Shown here piece after piece: positions 37,805 through 51,165 of a stretch of DNA of 64,000 bases (the stretch's first letter is position 1; each line of letters begins with the position of its first letter). The notes under the pieces are model-generated. The model was not told where the DNA came from and made no database searches. It worked only from the letters and a program-made list of their open reading frames with translations. Origin of the DNA: Chrysomallon squamiferum (taxonomy: Eukaryota; Mollusca; Gastropoda; Neomphalida; Peltospiridae). Both the position numbers and the translations under genes were made by a program. Where the stretch lies: assembly GCA_012295275.1 (NCBI GenBank), contig CM022669.1:18066091-18130090 (forward strand). The letters are read 5' to 3'.

Positions 37805-39330
37805 GTAATTTCTGATTTCATTTTGTATTTAAAAACACAAAGATTGCCAGATGAAAACAGTTCGAGGTTCTTTACTAATTACTTACTGACTACCTGAGCC
37901 ATGGTCACATTCACAAGTTCAAGAAGTTGAAGATCAGAACTCGGAGCAGTTAGTAGACCTATCACGTAATTAACAACCTAACTCTCTAACGTTCCGAGTG
38001 TCAGACCATATGTAAATCTGTATATGATAGATCACTTAGAACAGTAGAATAACCTTTAATTAATAACAGAATAGATTAAAATGTAATGATTAATACTAAA
38101 TTATTTTTTATTGATAGAAAGTAACTTAAAATCATTCGATTCATTCAATCATTGTTATTAACAGTTGTAATTGAGAAATATAAATGAATAAACAATTTTA
38201 TAATAAACATTAAACATTATAATTTAGAAGTAGTTAAAATTGTTTTTTTAACTCCACATATTTGTACTTCTGCAAGTATATCCATTACATAATTAAACTA
38301 TTTTAGAAAAGATATGACATTTAAATTCTTTTAGAAGCCATTGTGATTATTATTTGTCAACATTCTGAGTGACATTTTATTTGCTTACTGAGGTTATATT
38401 CATTATTTATCATGAGGCAATATATTAATTGTGTTATGTTTTGAAATAAACTCCATTATGCATCAGTCTTGTACAGTGCATTTCTCAAAGCTGTGCACAA
38501 TTTTAAAAAAAATAGTTATAATTTTGTCTCACACCCACATTAACACACCCGCCAAATTATAATTATATTTTCTCAATTAAATGTACATTTCAATGTTTTT
38601 ATCTACATTTCTACAAACTTTAATCAGTATATATACTGTTGACCCTTGATTTCACATACTAATACAGGGAGAACCAGTCTGGAAAATCACAAATGTAAAC
38701 ATTAACCCTAAGATTTAACAAAACATTAAAATTTAGTACATATAACAGCTATATAATACATTAATGTAGTAATCTAATAATGTGAGAACAATAAACAGAT
38801 ATAAAAACAATGTAAACAATTGTAATGCAGTGTATGTAAAGAAAAATGTACAGTGTAAAAATGTAGGCCAGGTTGGGTGAAGTTTGTTAGGTTTTGATGG
38901 TTGTGGGTGCAGTTCAAAAATTTACTCTTACCTTGATGGAAAGTGGGTTGAGAGAGGGTTGTTTTGATCATATAGTGGGACTCTGAATAATGTAACAGTG
39001 ACTGTGTGTAAGGTTTCAAGTTGGAAACAGAGGTAAAACAGAGGTAAAACAGATGTCCCTGAAATTAAGGATCAATAGTAAAATATTTATTTCAACATTT
39101 TAACTTTATTTCCCATTAGTATAACTGTACTTGTTTCAACATATTTGCATATATTTATCTACATGGAATACTTAAATATTTTAACCTTTAACACATTTCA
39201 CTGTGTATTCATTTCCCTGATTTAATATTTCCTGAAGCATTAATTGTGCATTTATTTTTAGATTGTAGTCTAGAACAGTTGTCAGAATTTCATTTCAGTT
39301 TTTGAAATTATTTTCTTTTTCTTCAGCATA

Positions 39331-42300
39331 ATGAATATTTCATCAGCAAGATGTCTCTGCGGCCTTGTTCCCAGAATGGTTGGTCGTGTGCCACATTTAA
39401 GGCATTCTGTGAAATCTGGACATCCAGAACTCACAGCACCGTTTGCTAGTCTTGCAGAGCAGTTCAAACTTGCTTCGGAAATGAAACAGAAGTCGGGAAA
39501 ATCTCAGAACATAATTCCATTCTACAGAACAGATGAAAATGACCCTGTAAGTTGAAAATAAATGACACTGTTGCTTTAGAAGGTCCCTGGCAAAACTTAC
39601 ATTTGATCAGTTCTAATTAGTGTAATGATATTTATTTTAAATAATATATGTTTGGAACTCTCTGATGTGAAACGAGATTGTTGTATATATAGACTGAACC
39701 ACATGGTTGTTGTCTAATAATTGTATGACCACAAGTGTTTAGAAACACAATACATTTTAAAGATTTCTTGCTGCTGTTTCAGGTATTTGATAAAAGCATT
39801 CTTTATCTGATACATTGAGTTTCCACTATTTTATTTTTTAAAACACATACAGTTAATTGCTAGTGAATATGTTGAGGTATTGTTAAGGAAGCATTCATAT
39901 TTATGAATATATTTCAAAGACAATAATCTACACACTTTGAAGTTAATCAATGAATTTGATGGTAAAAACATGCAAGAGTTACTTAATCTTCAAGAGTACA
40001 GTTTACCAGATACTTTTGTTAAACATTACTGAGAAGTGGAACAAATTTCACTTTTTATTCCTTTTTATGAATTTTGGATTTGTTTTAAAAATAACCTGCA
40101 AAACATTGGTACTAAAATGAGTCAAAAGAAATTAACAATTTGTAAGTATTGTCACAGAATGACATGTATTTGGGTCATTCCGTGTCAAATCACCCAATGG
40201 GTTAAACCCAGCTGTCTCAGATTTTTATGAAACTTGGTATACTTGTTGACTGGGATCCCACAGCACCAAGTCTGAAATTTTAGGCCAATCTGACCAGTGG
40301 TGTGGGAGATAGGGCCCCCCCAAATTTTGAGATTTTTGGCAAAAATGGGTGTGATAACCTTTGAACCCTCATATCTCAGGAACTACTGGGCCAATCTTCA
40401 TAAAATTGGTATTGTAGAAAAGGCGATATGACAAGGATTCCAAATCTGCCATTATTGTTCAGTTTGACCTTGAAATTGACACTGTGGATCACGTGACCTT
40501 GAGATGACCTTTATTGAAATTTAATCTCCCACGTGTTCAACTAAAACATATAAAAGTTTCCTGGGTGTAATATTTTTAGTTTTTTGGGGTGATTTGACAT
40601 GGAATTACCCATTTGATAAACACATTGTGTAGCATTGTTTTAAGATTTTAAAGTTTATTTATCAGAGGCAGTCATTTGGCAGTAAAGTAATTCTTGGTTT
40701 GATGTATTTAAATATCATATTTAATTTTAAGCAATTCGTTAAATTCAGGCATATTTTTTTTATTCACTCTAAATTTATCCACTAAAATTCTTGACTGTTC
40801 TTTGATTATAAATATTCTCTTTATCCTGTAATAGAGTTATAACATCTTTTTAAAATTGCAAACCCTTCCTATACATTTACAACTTTCTTCATAGTAAAAA
40901 AAAATGTATGTAATTTAATTTTTTTCTTCTTGATTTTTTTTAAACACTTGACTTTCAGTTAAACTTGTCCAGGAATATTTATGCATCAGTGGTGCATTTA
41001 CAAATCTATTTCCCATGCATACATGTTTTAACAAGGTAATATTATGCCATGACAAACAAATATAAAGATGTCCCACAATAAAGACAGCTAAATAGATGTA
41101 ATAAATAAAATTTGAAAACCGCAGATGAAATTGAATCTTCACCTGATGTTTTTTGCAATCAGTTAGAGTGACACTGAAATAGAAATAAAACCTTTTTCTG
41201 TAAATGCCAATGAAAGTAAATAATGAAGGAATGAACATGCATATACATAGCTTGTGAATTTTAAATAGGGAGGAAGGCATATGTCACAGCCTATACTGAA
41301 ACAATAATGGTTTCTCATATTTGGTTTATTCTTTGCTGTTGTTTGTAAGATATACAGAAAAATCTAATCAAAATGATAAACCCATGGAATGACAAAAGTA
41401 GACTTCCTCTCTAACATGTTCATTAAACATGAAACATATATGACTGATGACAGTGAGATGAAGGGAAAACAAACAACACAACAAACAACAGCAACAACAA
41501 GAACATCATCAACAGCAAATATAATATATTGTTTTGTTAATATTTAAATGTTAAGTATATTACTGTCAAAATTTGTATCAATTCACAATCTCTTTCAGAC
41601 AAAGCACAATTCACAGCATGAAGGATTGTTCTACACTCTTCCTGATAATGTTATCAAAAAATTGTTTTCTAAAGGTCTGCCAGTAGAATTTAAAAAGCTC
41701 GTAAGTAACTGATTTTTTTTTTTACTTCATTGTAAATTTTCTTTGAAAGTGTCTTCAGCACTTTCTGAGCTAAATTGATAAAACATTATTATTAATAATA
41801 ATTTTATTATTATTATTTTTAACGTTCTTTCTTTTTCTTCTTTTTTTTGGTTTGTTTATCAAGCTTAAGGTATCTTAAATCAAAATATTTGTAAACATAC
41901 TATTTGATGTGGAACTTGAAAGACCACATATGTTTTGGTAATAAATAACACCAGTATTTTTTTTCATTATTAAAAACATAGTTGTGTTCAACATACAATT
42001 GTATGAATTGAAATGATAGTTCACAAATTTATATTGTGTAAATTTATTATGTTCAACGTACTGTTATAGTATGAAATAATAGTTTTCAAATTTATATTGT
42101 GTAAAATAATTAAGTCGTTATTAAATTTATCATATGTTTCATGTCATACATGCTTTCAGTAAAACAGAATGTAACATTTAGTCAGCTGGTTTCTTGCTTC
42201 AGAAATATTTCTCCAGTTGTACGCATTTTTGTTCATTGTTCAATAGTTTGTAATGTAATTTTTTTTCTTTTTCTTTTCAGTTTCTTTTCTTTTTTCTTTT

Positions 42301-43989
42301 AAATTTTTACTTGCCACTAAGCACAGTCAAAGCCACCATTTAATGGCCTGAATATAAAAATAACTAGAAAACTGAAATTAATACGTACAACAAATTGTCA
42401 ATATTTGTTTTGTGTGTCTGGTAACAGTGATGTTTACAGTAATACTAGCATTATTGATTGTTTTCTCCAAACAAACATTATTGATGTTTTGTCTTTAAAG
42501 CATGTTTTAAATTTAAAAAAATAATATTTATTTATTTTATTTTATTATTTTTGTATTTATTAGGTCACATATCACTTGAGCATAATTAATCTAATTTCAT
42601 TTTTAAAATATTTTTAAAATATCATTTAAGCAATCATAACCAGGCTTTTTGTTAAACTTTAAAGCTTTCTAAGCTTATGGCTTAAATAACAGTCATCATT
42701 ATACAACAAAAGGAATGTTTGCCACCTAATAGCCATTAATGCAGAAATATGCTTGTGTTGATAAATAGATATTCATTAATTCGTTTCTGGTTTTTAATTT
42801 GTCACTTTGCAGGGAAAAACACTACAAGAGTCTTGTGTTATGGTTCGTGCACCAGCACTTGAAGTCATAGAGTACATCAAAAAAATCAATCTTGACTATC
42901 CAGTTCCAAGGTTTATTCTGTGTATCCTATAACATAAGTAATAAACAACATGTGCTTACAAAGCAGCCACCACAGGAAGATTTATGATATCAGAAAAGGG
43001 GTGGGACATCAGCATTATATCACTTCCAAGATTCAGTTCAACCTCAAAATAAAAACAACAAAAACATTAGTTGGCAAAATATAGGGGAGAAATCATAGGC
43101 ATTTGAAAAAATTTATAATTATTACTTAGGTTTATGAAAGTTAAGATTTTTCTTTCTCTCTTTATTTTTATTTTATTTTTTTTAATCAATTTTTATCTGT
43201 CAAATATCACCAGTATATAATAACACTCAAGAAATATTAAATGTCTGTTTTTCTACTGAGTAATATTTATTTTATATTGATTGCTTACTTCAATAAAACC
43301 TTAAGTAAATTTCAGTGGTGTAATCAATATTTATGTGAAATTTTATGTAGTTTTCAACAGAATATGAATTTAAAAAACCCAAAATACAACACTGAAATTT
43401 AGCTGTTGAAATGTAATTATGAATCAGTTTTTAATTAGTGCTGAATTCATATAGGAAAATTGTTAATTTTTAAAAAAGAATGCATTTATTTCATTTAACA
43501 TTTGTTGTTAGAAATTTGAAAATTAATTTAACTGCTAAAGTTCTGTTAGATATTAACTTACATTTAGTATTAACTTAATATTTAACAGTAATAACAGCAA
43601 TAATGTTTTCATGCACATGCACACAATACACACACACAGACAGGCAGACACACACACACACAAGAATAATATTTTAAATTGTTAAATTAAAATAAACACG
43701 TTATTTGGAAGTATACATTTTACAAGTATGTCTGTACTAATAAATTCCTTAACCTAGTCAAGATGGCCGCCGGGGAGCTGGTAAGACAATGACACTCGCT
43801 CACATCATCCATTACTGTTCCACCGACAATTGGGTTCTTGTTCATGTTCCATGGCGTATGTATCCAAACTAATTTGTTTTATTTTTAATCCTTTTCATGA
43901 ATTTTTTAATTATATGTTTTTTATGTCTAATATGTATGCATGAACAAATATTTGATGTGCTTTCAACATTTTATTTTTATTTTTAATGT

Positions 43990-44030
<41 letters not shown>

Positions 44031-47000
44031 ATCTGTTTATCTGTGTGTGTGAGAGAGAGAGAATATGATAGTATGTATACCTAGGTGTTGTTTGCATTAT
44101 TTTCTTGCAACTGTTTGTATTTGAACAAATGGCTATGACTTAAATTATTTTAAAATCTTTTACTTAATTTACAATAATAATTTCTATTTAAATAAATAGG
44201 AATGTTTATAACAAAGAAATTTAATAAGATTTCTGTTTTCAGCGGCTCACTGGAATGTTCACTTCAAGGAGTTGTCTCCCTCATCTCACAAATCAGGAAG
44301 GATTGATCTCCCTGTAGAAGCAGCTGAATGGCTAGTCCTTTTCCGCACACAAAACCACCATCTGATTAAAGATATAACCGTAATCACACATTGTTATTTA
44401 ATAAATTACACTAAAATATAAATAGCTTTTTAAACATTATTTTTAAGGTTAAACTAAAAATATAAATAACATTTAAAATGTTTCTTATTCCTGAATAATT
44501 AATTATAATGAGTTTCTAGAGATCATTCTTAACGAATTAATTCAAGCAGATTGTTATTATTGCTGTGTACATTTATTAAAACATTTATTAAGGTCTCTTT
44601 AGAATAATTTTATTCAGAAAATACATAATGTTTATGATTATTATTTTATAACTTTAAAGAAATTTAAATTCTAAATTTCTGTTAATAAAACAGATTTTGG
44701 ATAGTGATGGTTTCATTTTTTTTAAATTAATGTATTTATTTCTAACATATTTTTGTTACTCTAGTTCCTTAGTTGCACAAATGTAAAATAAACATTATTA
44801 TTTAAGGAATTTAAATATTATGTATGTGTATGTGTCATTTATTTCCTCCAGACAACATCAAGGTCAGTATGGAGCAAACGAGAATCAACTGAACAAGGAA
44901 CTCCACTTGTGGATGTTGTTGATTTTGTAAGATTATTTATTTTATTTAATGCTTTCTGAATCTTAATTTTTTATTTTATTTGTAAAATCATCTTCTAAGT
45001 AATGGTAACTTTAAATAATTTTATTGTCATGATTAACCTTACATGATGTAATGGAGTTTTTCAGATGTGCACATAATATAGATGTAATATTAAAAGATTT
45101 TAAAAATCAAAATTAAAATATTTATTCACATCTGTATTTCTTCTTTCAAGTATTTTATGTGTGTTTTTTTTCATCAGGGTTTGAATCGTGTAAAATTTGC
45201 TGCAGACTGTGTTGGTGTTGTACTTAAAGAATTAAAAAAACAAGCTCAGATGAAAAAGTGAGATATTTATAATTAGATACTTATATTTTTACATAACACA
45301 AACTGTTTCATAAATTCAGTAAGATAAAAAATGGAAAAATGATGGTTAAATGGTTCAGAATAATACTTATTTAATATAACTGTTGACATGTGAATTTGTC
45401 CTAAGGTTTAAAAAACTATCCATGAAACACTTATGTAAATAAATATATTTAAAAAAATAATAATAATAATTCCATTAATAATGGTTTTACAGAATAAAAG
45501 TTCTGGTAGCAGTTGATGGTGTTAACAGTTTCTGGACCAAAACTTGTATGAAAACCTTAGATAAAGAAGAGGTATGTTTTATCAGAAATATTTTACAAAA
45601 TATAATACTTTATTTGTATTAAGTGAAAAAGAGAATAATAAAAAAGAGGAAATAGCCTTGAATATGCAGGTTTTTTTTGTTATTTTTATTTTTTTTCAAT
45701 TTTATAATTTTATGTTTTTGTGAAATAATTTGTGGAAATTATCAGTATGAGAAATGGATAATATAAAGTTTACAAAACATTATTTGCAAGTTTTATATTT
45801 TCAGATTAGAGAAAGATGATTTGAAAAAACCCAATTATGATTATGTTTAAAATGTATTTATATTACAGATTACTGCAGATCAGTTATCACTTGTACACAA
45901 TTTCAGAAAAATTTTGAAGAATGACTGGGTGAGAAATGTTACATACAAGACATTTAATTTATTTTTTCTTTAATGAAAATATTGTAACATCTTCGAAGTA
46001 AAAAATATAATATTATTAAAAAGAAAAAGAAAGAAAAACATTTTTCTTTTCAGTTGTTCAGACTGGTTCAACAGTATATTTAATAATTTGACAGGAACTT
46101 TCATAAAAGTGCAATTAACGTAAAAAATATATTCTTATAAATTAAAAAAAAAAAAATTATACCTGAATATTTAATTCATAAATGTTAGATGATTACAAAG
46201 TTATATATAGCATATATAACCAAAGAAAGTGTGATAAATTCTCTAAGTAGTGGAGACTGACATGTACTACATACATTAATATAGAGAAAAAAAATGGGAT
46301 GAAGGAATACATGATTAACAAAACATATTACAGTACAAGAAAAATTTCTCTTCATATATAATTTATCATATTAATTTGTTAATCTGTACTACTGTTTCAG
46401 ACTAATGGAGTGGTGGTGTGTACAGTAGATTCTATGGCTAATTATCGCACAGACAGAGAAAAGTATACACCTCATTATTTATTGGGAAAAGAGGTAAGTT
46501 GACATCGGGCTATAGTGAAAATAAAAATGAATTAAAATGACGTAAATATTAATAACTTACAGTTTAAATGAATAACCAGACTTTATTTTAGTTTTATTTA
46601 AAATTGAGAAGCATTTGTAAATTAAAAAAGAAAGATACATCTTGAAATATTGCTTTTATTTTGCAATGGAACTTTTTCTTAATATTTGGCATGTTTTGAA
46701 AGATAGCAGCTATTTTTCTCTAATAAGTTTCATAAATAATCTTGTTTCTATTTTGTTTTCAGGGATTTGAATGGCTGGATCCATTTGTTCCAGTTCTGGT
46801 CCCATATTACTCAGAAAAAGAAGCCTACAGTTGTCTGGAATATTATCTAGACAAAAAATGGATTCAGACACCACAAGGTAAGGCAGGACTAAAATGTGGC
46901 CAAATTTATTTTTGAAAATTAGGTTTTATGTTAAAGGCAGGAAGAAGAAAAATAAAGTGATTTAATAGCTCATTTCTTTAATTTATTAAGCAGATTTCTT

Positions 47001-47382
47001 TTTTCTTTAGTGTTTTTCCAGCTGTGACAATCATTTAGGGACTTGAATAAATTTTCTGAAGGATACTACTGTTATTCAGTGTTAATTCTGTTTGTACAGA
47101 TTCTGTTATTTAAGTGTTTTTTGAGGGGAATAGCCCAATTTCTTTCCAATAATAACATGAAAAAGATTTATTTTATAATTGTATCAATTTATATATCTCT
47201 GTTGTTAACTAATTCTCATACTCACGTCTGTAACTTAATAATGATTGCTTCACACTCACTTTTAATATACCAATATATCATTTTTGACTTTTTCAGCACG
47301 ATCAGAACTTGGTAAAAAGGAACTGTTGTTTCTGAGCAACAACAATCCATTCAAACTACTGAGAGTGTGTGCATCAAGATAA
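39331..47382 (+). CDS. DAP3: Death-associated protein 3 / mitochondrial small ribosomal subunit protein mS29, complete, 12 coding exons, 414 aa
   Basis: P-loop protein of the mitochondrial small ribosomal subunit head, also linked to apoptosis in vertebrates. Exons: 39331-39546, 41599-41700, 42813-42921, 43763-43855, 44243-44379, 44852-44926, 45178-45257, 45493-45571, 45869-45928, 46401-46493, 46763-46877, 47297-47382; 1245 nt, in frame throughout, all GT-AG. The N-terminus is Arg/Ser-rich without acids (MNISSARCLCGLVPRMVGR), as expected of a mitochondrial presequence. Walker A is GRRGAGKT (144-151) and Walker B is VLVAVDG (274-280). Family signatures include SVWSKRESTEQGTPLVDVVD, GVVLKELKKQ, LVHNFRKILKNDW, GKEGFEWLDPFVPVLV, CLEYYLDKKW and KKELLFLSNNNP. 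Length fits the family (human is about 400 aa). Head to head with ASH1L and tail to tail with the next gene. Confidence 0.96.
40168..40614. mobile_element. 439-bp MITE-like DNA transposon with terminal inverted repeats and possible ATTT target duplication
   Basis: The left end at 40172 reads GGGTCATTCCGTGTCAAATC followed by ACCC. The right end, ending at 40610, is its inverted copy with two mismatches (GGGTAATTCCATGTCAAATC when reversed). ATTT flanks both sides (40168-40171 and 40611-40614). The interior is less AT-rich than the surrounding intron and has no coding capacity, so this is a non-autonomous element. It sits in the sense-neutral middle of the DAP3 intron between coding exons 1 and 2. 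I cannot assign a superfamily from these ends alone. Confidence 0.8.
41985..42110. repeat. Two-copy tandem duplication, period 65 bp, in a DAP3 intron
   Basis: TGTTCAACATAC... at 41985 recurs as TGTTCAACGTAC... at 42050, and both copies end in CAAATTTATATTGTGTAAA. Copies are diverged, so the event is not recent. Confidence 0.75.
43995..44028. repeat. (GT)n microsatellite in a DAP3 intron
   Basis: About 17 uninterrupted GT repeats, followed by a GT/GA-rich tail to about 44063. Confidence 0.9.
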
Positions 47383-48310
47383 CTCATAGTTTCCCTCTAT
47401 TAGTGTGTGCCATAAAGAAGACTTTTGTACCTTTCAGTTTCCATGAGAAATTACCTTTAGTTGATAAAGTTTGAAAAAAAAAAATGAAGAAATACATAAA
47501 TTATATCATAGTCAAACATTTATTAATACCAGTTTATAAAAACTGTCATATAAAATAATCACTGGATACATACTTGTAAAATGCCTAGATGTTAGACAGG
47601 TTTCCTCAAAATATTATTAATCCACTGGATAATAAAATATTCAACATTTAAGAAAGAAATGATTTTATTTTTTAAAAAAGAAAAAAGAACTAGGACATTA
47701 TTTTTAGTAATTTGAAGACAAACATGGCACAGAGTATTTACAAATTTGTGGAATATTGTTAATTTTGTTTTAGAAACACTAACAGAAATATATAATACAA
47801 TAAATACTTAAATATGCAAAGTTTTACTTGTTTGTGTTTTAATGTCTTTACTAAAAACATTTGTTACATTCTAAAATACAGTAACAAAAAAAGAAAGAAA
47901 AAAATCTTAATTTAGAATATTTATTTTGAAAATGAGATTTTAGTATGTTTATGCATGAGAAAAGGGCAAAACAACAATTTATTAGTTTTCCGTAACCTTT
48001 TTTAAATTCTTTTAAAAAATCTAAACAGAAAAGCAGTTAAATAAATCAAGATGAGTTAGTTCAGTCATAAACCCCAAAATATATGATTCAGTTTAACAAT
48101 AAATATTAAAAAACAGACTTTATGTAACTATGAATTATATGTCACAAACAGAAAATTAAACACAAAGCAATGGCCAGCTTGTAATGATCAGATTGATTTC
48201 TGACTGGCCATATGGTAATTGCTCAAGCATCATGTGGGCAAGTATCTAATTTCAGCAGATTATTTTACCTAAACCAGTGACTGGTTAAATGAAGATGACT
48301 AATTTGGCAG
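47383..48310. other. Tail-to-tail region: DAP3 3' UTR and 3' UTR of the - strand neighbour
   Basis: Short convergent interval. AATAAA at 47631-47636 is a reasonable DAP3 polyadenylation signal, with others further on. No coding sequence is visible. Confidence 0.5.
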
Positions 48311-51165
48311 TTATTCCTCCAGTGGTGTACTTCTTCTAAATTGTAGCCTGGTGTTCAGTGGGTAATCTTTCTTTAGTTTAAAATCACTGATTTGATTACT
48401 GTGGAAAAGAAAGCTATCAGATGCCATCTTTTTTGTGAAGGAATGAAATATTAATATTAGTGGTTATTAAATATCCAAACATGTTAACTCATAAATGTAC
48501 ACCATAAACATGTTATTAAAGTTATTTTAAGGAAAGACATTTTCTATTCATTTTTTATAAACTTTAAAAGGATAAATATACACATTTTCCTCAAAACTTG
48601 ATAATCATTTTTTTTAAATGTGCTAATGTGAAGGATACATATGATTCCTTATTACTTGCTCTGTAAATACCATTTTCAACAAATGGCTCCTTATCACTTG
48701 TTCCACAAAGATTATTTTCAAACATGTTATCAATAAATGAAGATTTGTGAATTGGACTGGCAGGAACATAAATCTGTAGGGAAAAAGAAAAAGAAACAAA
48801 ATGTCTTTTTGATAGAAGTAAGAATGAATTACTGAAAATAAGGTTTTAGAGTAATTTAAGTTTTATCTCATTTTGAGTATATATTAATATAAGGATGATA
48901 ACAAATAGAGAAAAAAAGAAGAAATATATAGATCTTTTGCAGTTAATACAGTACCTCATCTGTGCTTCTATTACTAGCGTTTGCTGTACTGGAATCAGTT
49001 TCTTCTGGACATTCACCAACAGGTTCCTCATAGTCATTTCTAACATCCATTTGACAGTAATGAGATGAAAGTAAAATTTAAACAAATATTTTAACATGTT
49101 GTAAGATTATTTTACTGACAATATTAATAACTGCAGAATTCAGAATACATGGTAATCAGATGCTTATGATATTATTTAAACTGGGTTATTATTTCAATTT
49201 CAAAAAGTTACAGTAGAGTTCTATACTTTATAATATAAATAAAACATTTTTTAATAAATAATAAAAAAATATTAAATTCCTCACAGTAATATGAAAAAAC
49301 CCCAAAACAACAACAATAAAAAATGGAAATTATAATTTTACTGGATAGGAAATCCTTCATAAATCATTAAATTAACATGAAGATTAATTATTAGTCGTAA
49401 CTTACTCAAAACATGCTGAACAAGCATATCTTTTCTTGAGCTGCCTCAGATGGTTATCTACTAGAAGATTTGTATTATAATTTCTGTTAGATGATCTTAT
49501 TCTTTGTGATGTCTTTTTTCTGATAGATTTGATTAAAAAGGTAGAATTTTAATTACTACTTTGTTAAGTAATTATTTAATAAAAATAATTTTAAATAATT
49601 AAGAAAAAAGACAATGAGAGGAAAAAGAAAGAAAAAAATGTATATATATATATATGTATGTTGACAAGTACTTAAATGCACAACAATTAATATAACTACT
49701 TTTTCAGAAATGTGACAATTTTTTTCTGAATCTGGTTTAAATCAAAATTAAAAAATTAAAATAATATAATAATAATATAATATAATACCTAAGTTTTTGA
49801 GGATGAGGCAGACATTCAAATGGCAATAATGCAAATACTTCTTCATTTTGAAAGACATTTACATCAGTTGGTTTAAATACCTGTAAATTAAATTAGCTCA
49901 TTTTAACATAAATCGTGTTAAAAGACCAAATTTTTTAGCAAGGTATTATAATGAAATACAAGAAGAGAAGAAAAATTCCACTAAAAAAAAAAAAAAAAAA
50001 AAGAAAAAAGAAAGAATGAAAGATAAGAGTTAAAATTAAATTTGAATATAAAAAAAAAAAAAAAAAATGTTTTTTTACTTCAGAACATGATTGTTTTTCA
50101 TTCGTATTTCTTGTAGCTCTTCCAACTGTTCCCACATGACAGGTTAAATGGCTTCAGGAAATAAAAGATAAAAAAAAAAATAATAATAATAATAATAATT
50201 AATAGAAAAACATAAATTAAAAATATTTGGAAAAACAAAATTATAATTATTAAAAAAAAAATAATAATAATAATTATTAAAAAAAATAACATTTAGGTAT
50301 TTTTAAATAGATATATTTAACCATACAATCACTGTTTTGTTTAGATTTCAGAATATGTATTTATGTCATATATTTCAGACATGTGCAAAACAAAATCACA
50401 TGCTCAAATGCCATCTTTTTATGAAACACTACAAAGTTTTGTTCCAGTGGAATATTTCAATCTTACTGGATGCCTGGGTTGTATTTTCAAAAATGATGAA
50501 GGATCTTTCATAATAATAAGTAATGTACACAATAATTATTTAATACAAAAATGGAAATTATCAGCTGCTAATGTATGTGAAACTAAATGCATAGTTAAAA
50601 ACATGCCTCTACAAATGCACACACACACACAGTCACACAAACATACATACATTCATAAATACATATACATACATTATATATGCTTACTTATTTATAGGTG
50701 CTTTGCGAATTTCACATATAATATCATCTTCCCTGTCAAATAAATCAAATTCCTGAGAACAATGCCGCTTTGCTGTTTGTGACATTCTGTTAATAAAATT
50801 TAAATCTAATTTTAATAATATATATAAAAATTTGCTTTTAATATATTTGTTAAGGTGAGAGAATGAAATTTATTTTGATGTTACTTATGTACATGTCTAT
50901 AATTTTAAAGATAAATAAATAAGTTAATTTTAGATATAGTTCACAAATTGCATAAAATATTTTATTAATTTTTATTTGGTGATGGTATTGTAATGTCAGC
51001 CTCTCATTTGTTGTTTCTGTTTTAATCCCTTTCTTGCTAACTATAAACTGCACACCTTATTTTTTCTCACACAGTTATTCTCTCTCTTTCACACACACAC
51101 ACACATTTTTGATGTACTTACTTGCCAAAAGGTATATCAAAAAATAGCTCTTGACTGTTATCCAT
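48311..51165 (-). CDS. Unrecognised 252-aa protein, complete, 8 exons
   Basis: Exons (5' to 3'): 51122-51165, 50688-50786, 50079-50151, 49789-49880, 49406-49519, 48955-49039, 48639-48773, 48311-48427. They total 759 nt, in frame at all seven junctions, with GT-AG introns; this consistency is the main evidence for the gene. The start is the ATG at 51163-51165 (MDNSQELFFDIPFGK), the stop is TAA at 48311-48313. The protein is hydrophilic with no membrane segment or signal peptide. Visible features are a Phe/Asp-rich start (ELFFDIPFGK and EFDLFD), a basic middle (RKKTSQRIRSSNRNY), a lone CSAC pair (KKRYACSACF), an acidic Ser/Thr segment and a basic C-terminus (LQFRRSTPLEE). It looks like a small, mostly disordered, perhaps nuclear or regulatory protein. 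The weakest splice is the donor CATAT/GTATCC into the last exon. I do not recognise the family. Confidence 0.75.

Noticed and set aside
40915-41280. 121-codon antisense frame downstream of the MITE in a DAP3 intron
   Set aside because: Composition follows AT bias; no transposase-like motif, no splice or promoter signals.
43758-43770. AAGATGGCCGCC, a YY1-like motif in the DAP3 locus
   Set aside because: It spans an intron acceptor and the start of the exon encoding the Walker A loop, so the resemblance is explained by coding sequence.
47043-47315. 90-codon + strand frame before the last DAP3 exon
   Set aside because: It lies in the intron 46878-47296 and reads through the acceptor in a frame different from DAP3.
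50363-50743. 126-codon + strand frame overlapping the - strand orphan gene
   Set aside because: It runs through an intron, ends in a CA/TACA repeat, and overlaps exon 50688-50786 whose - strand frame fits the gene model.
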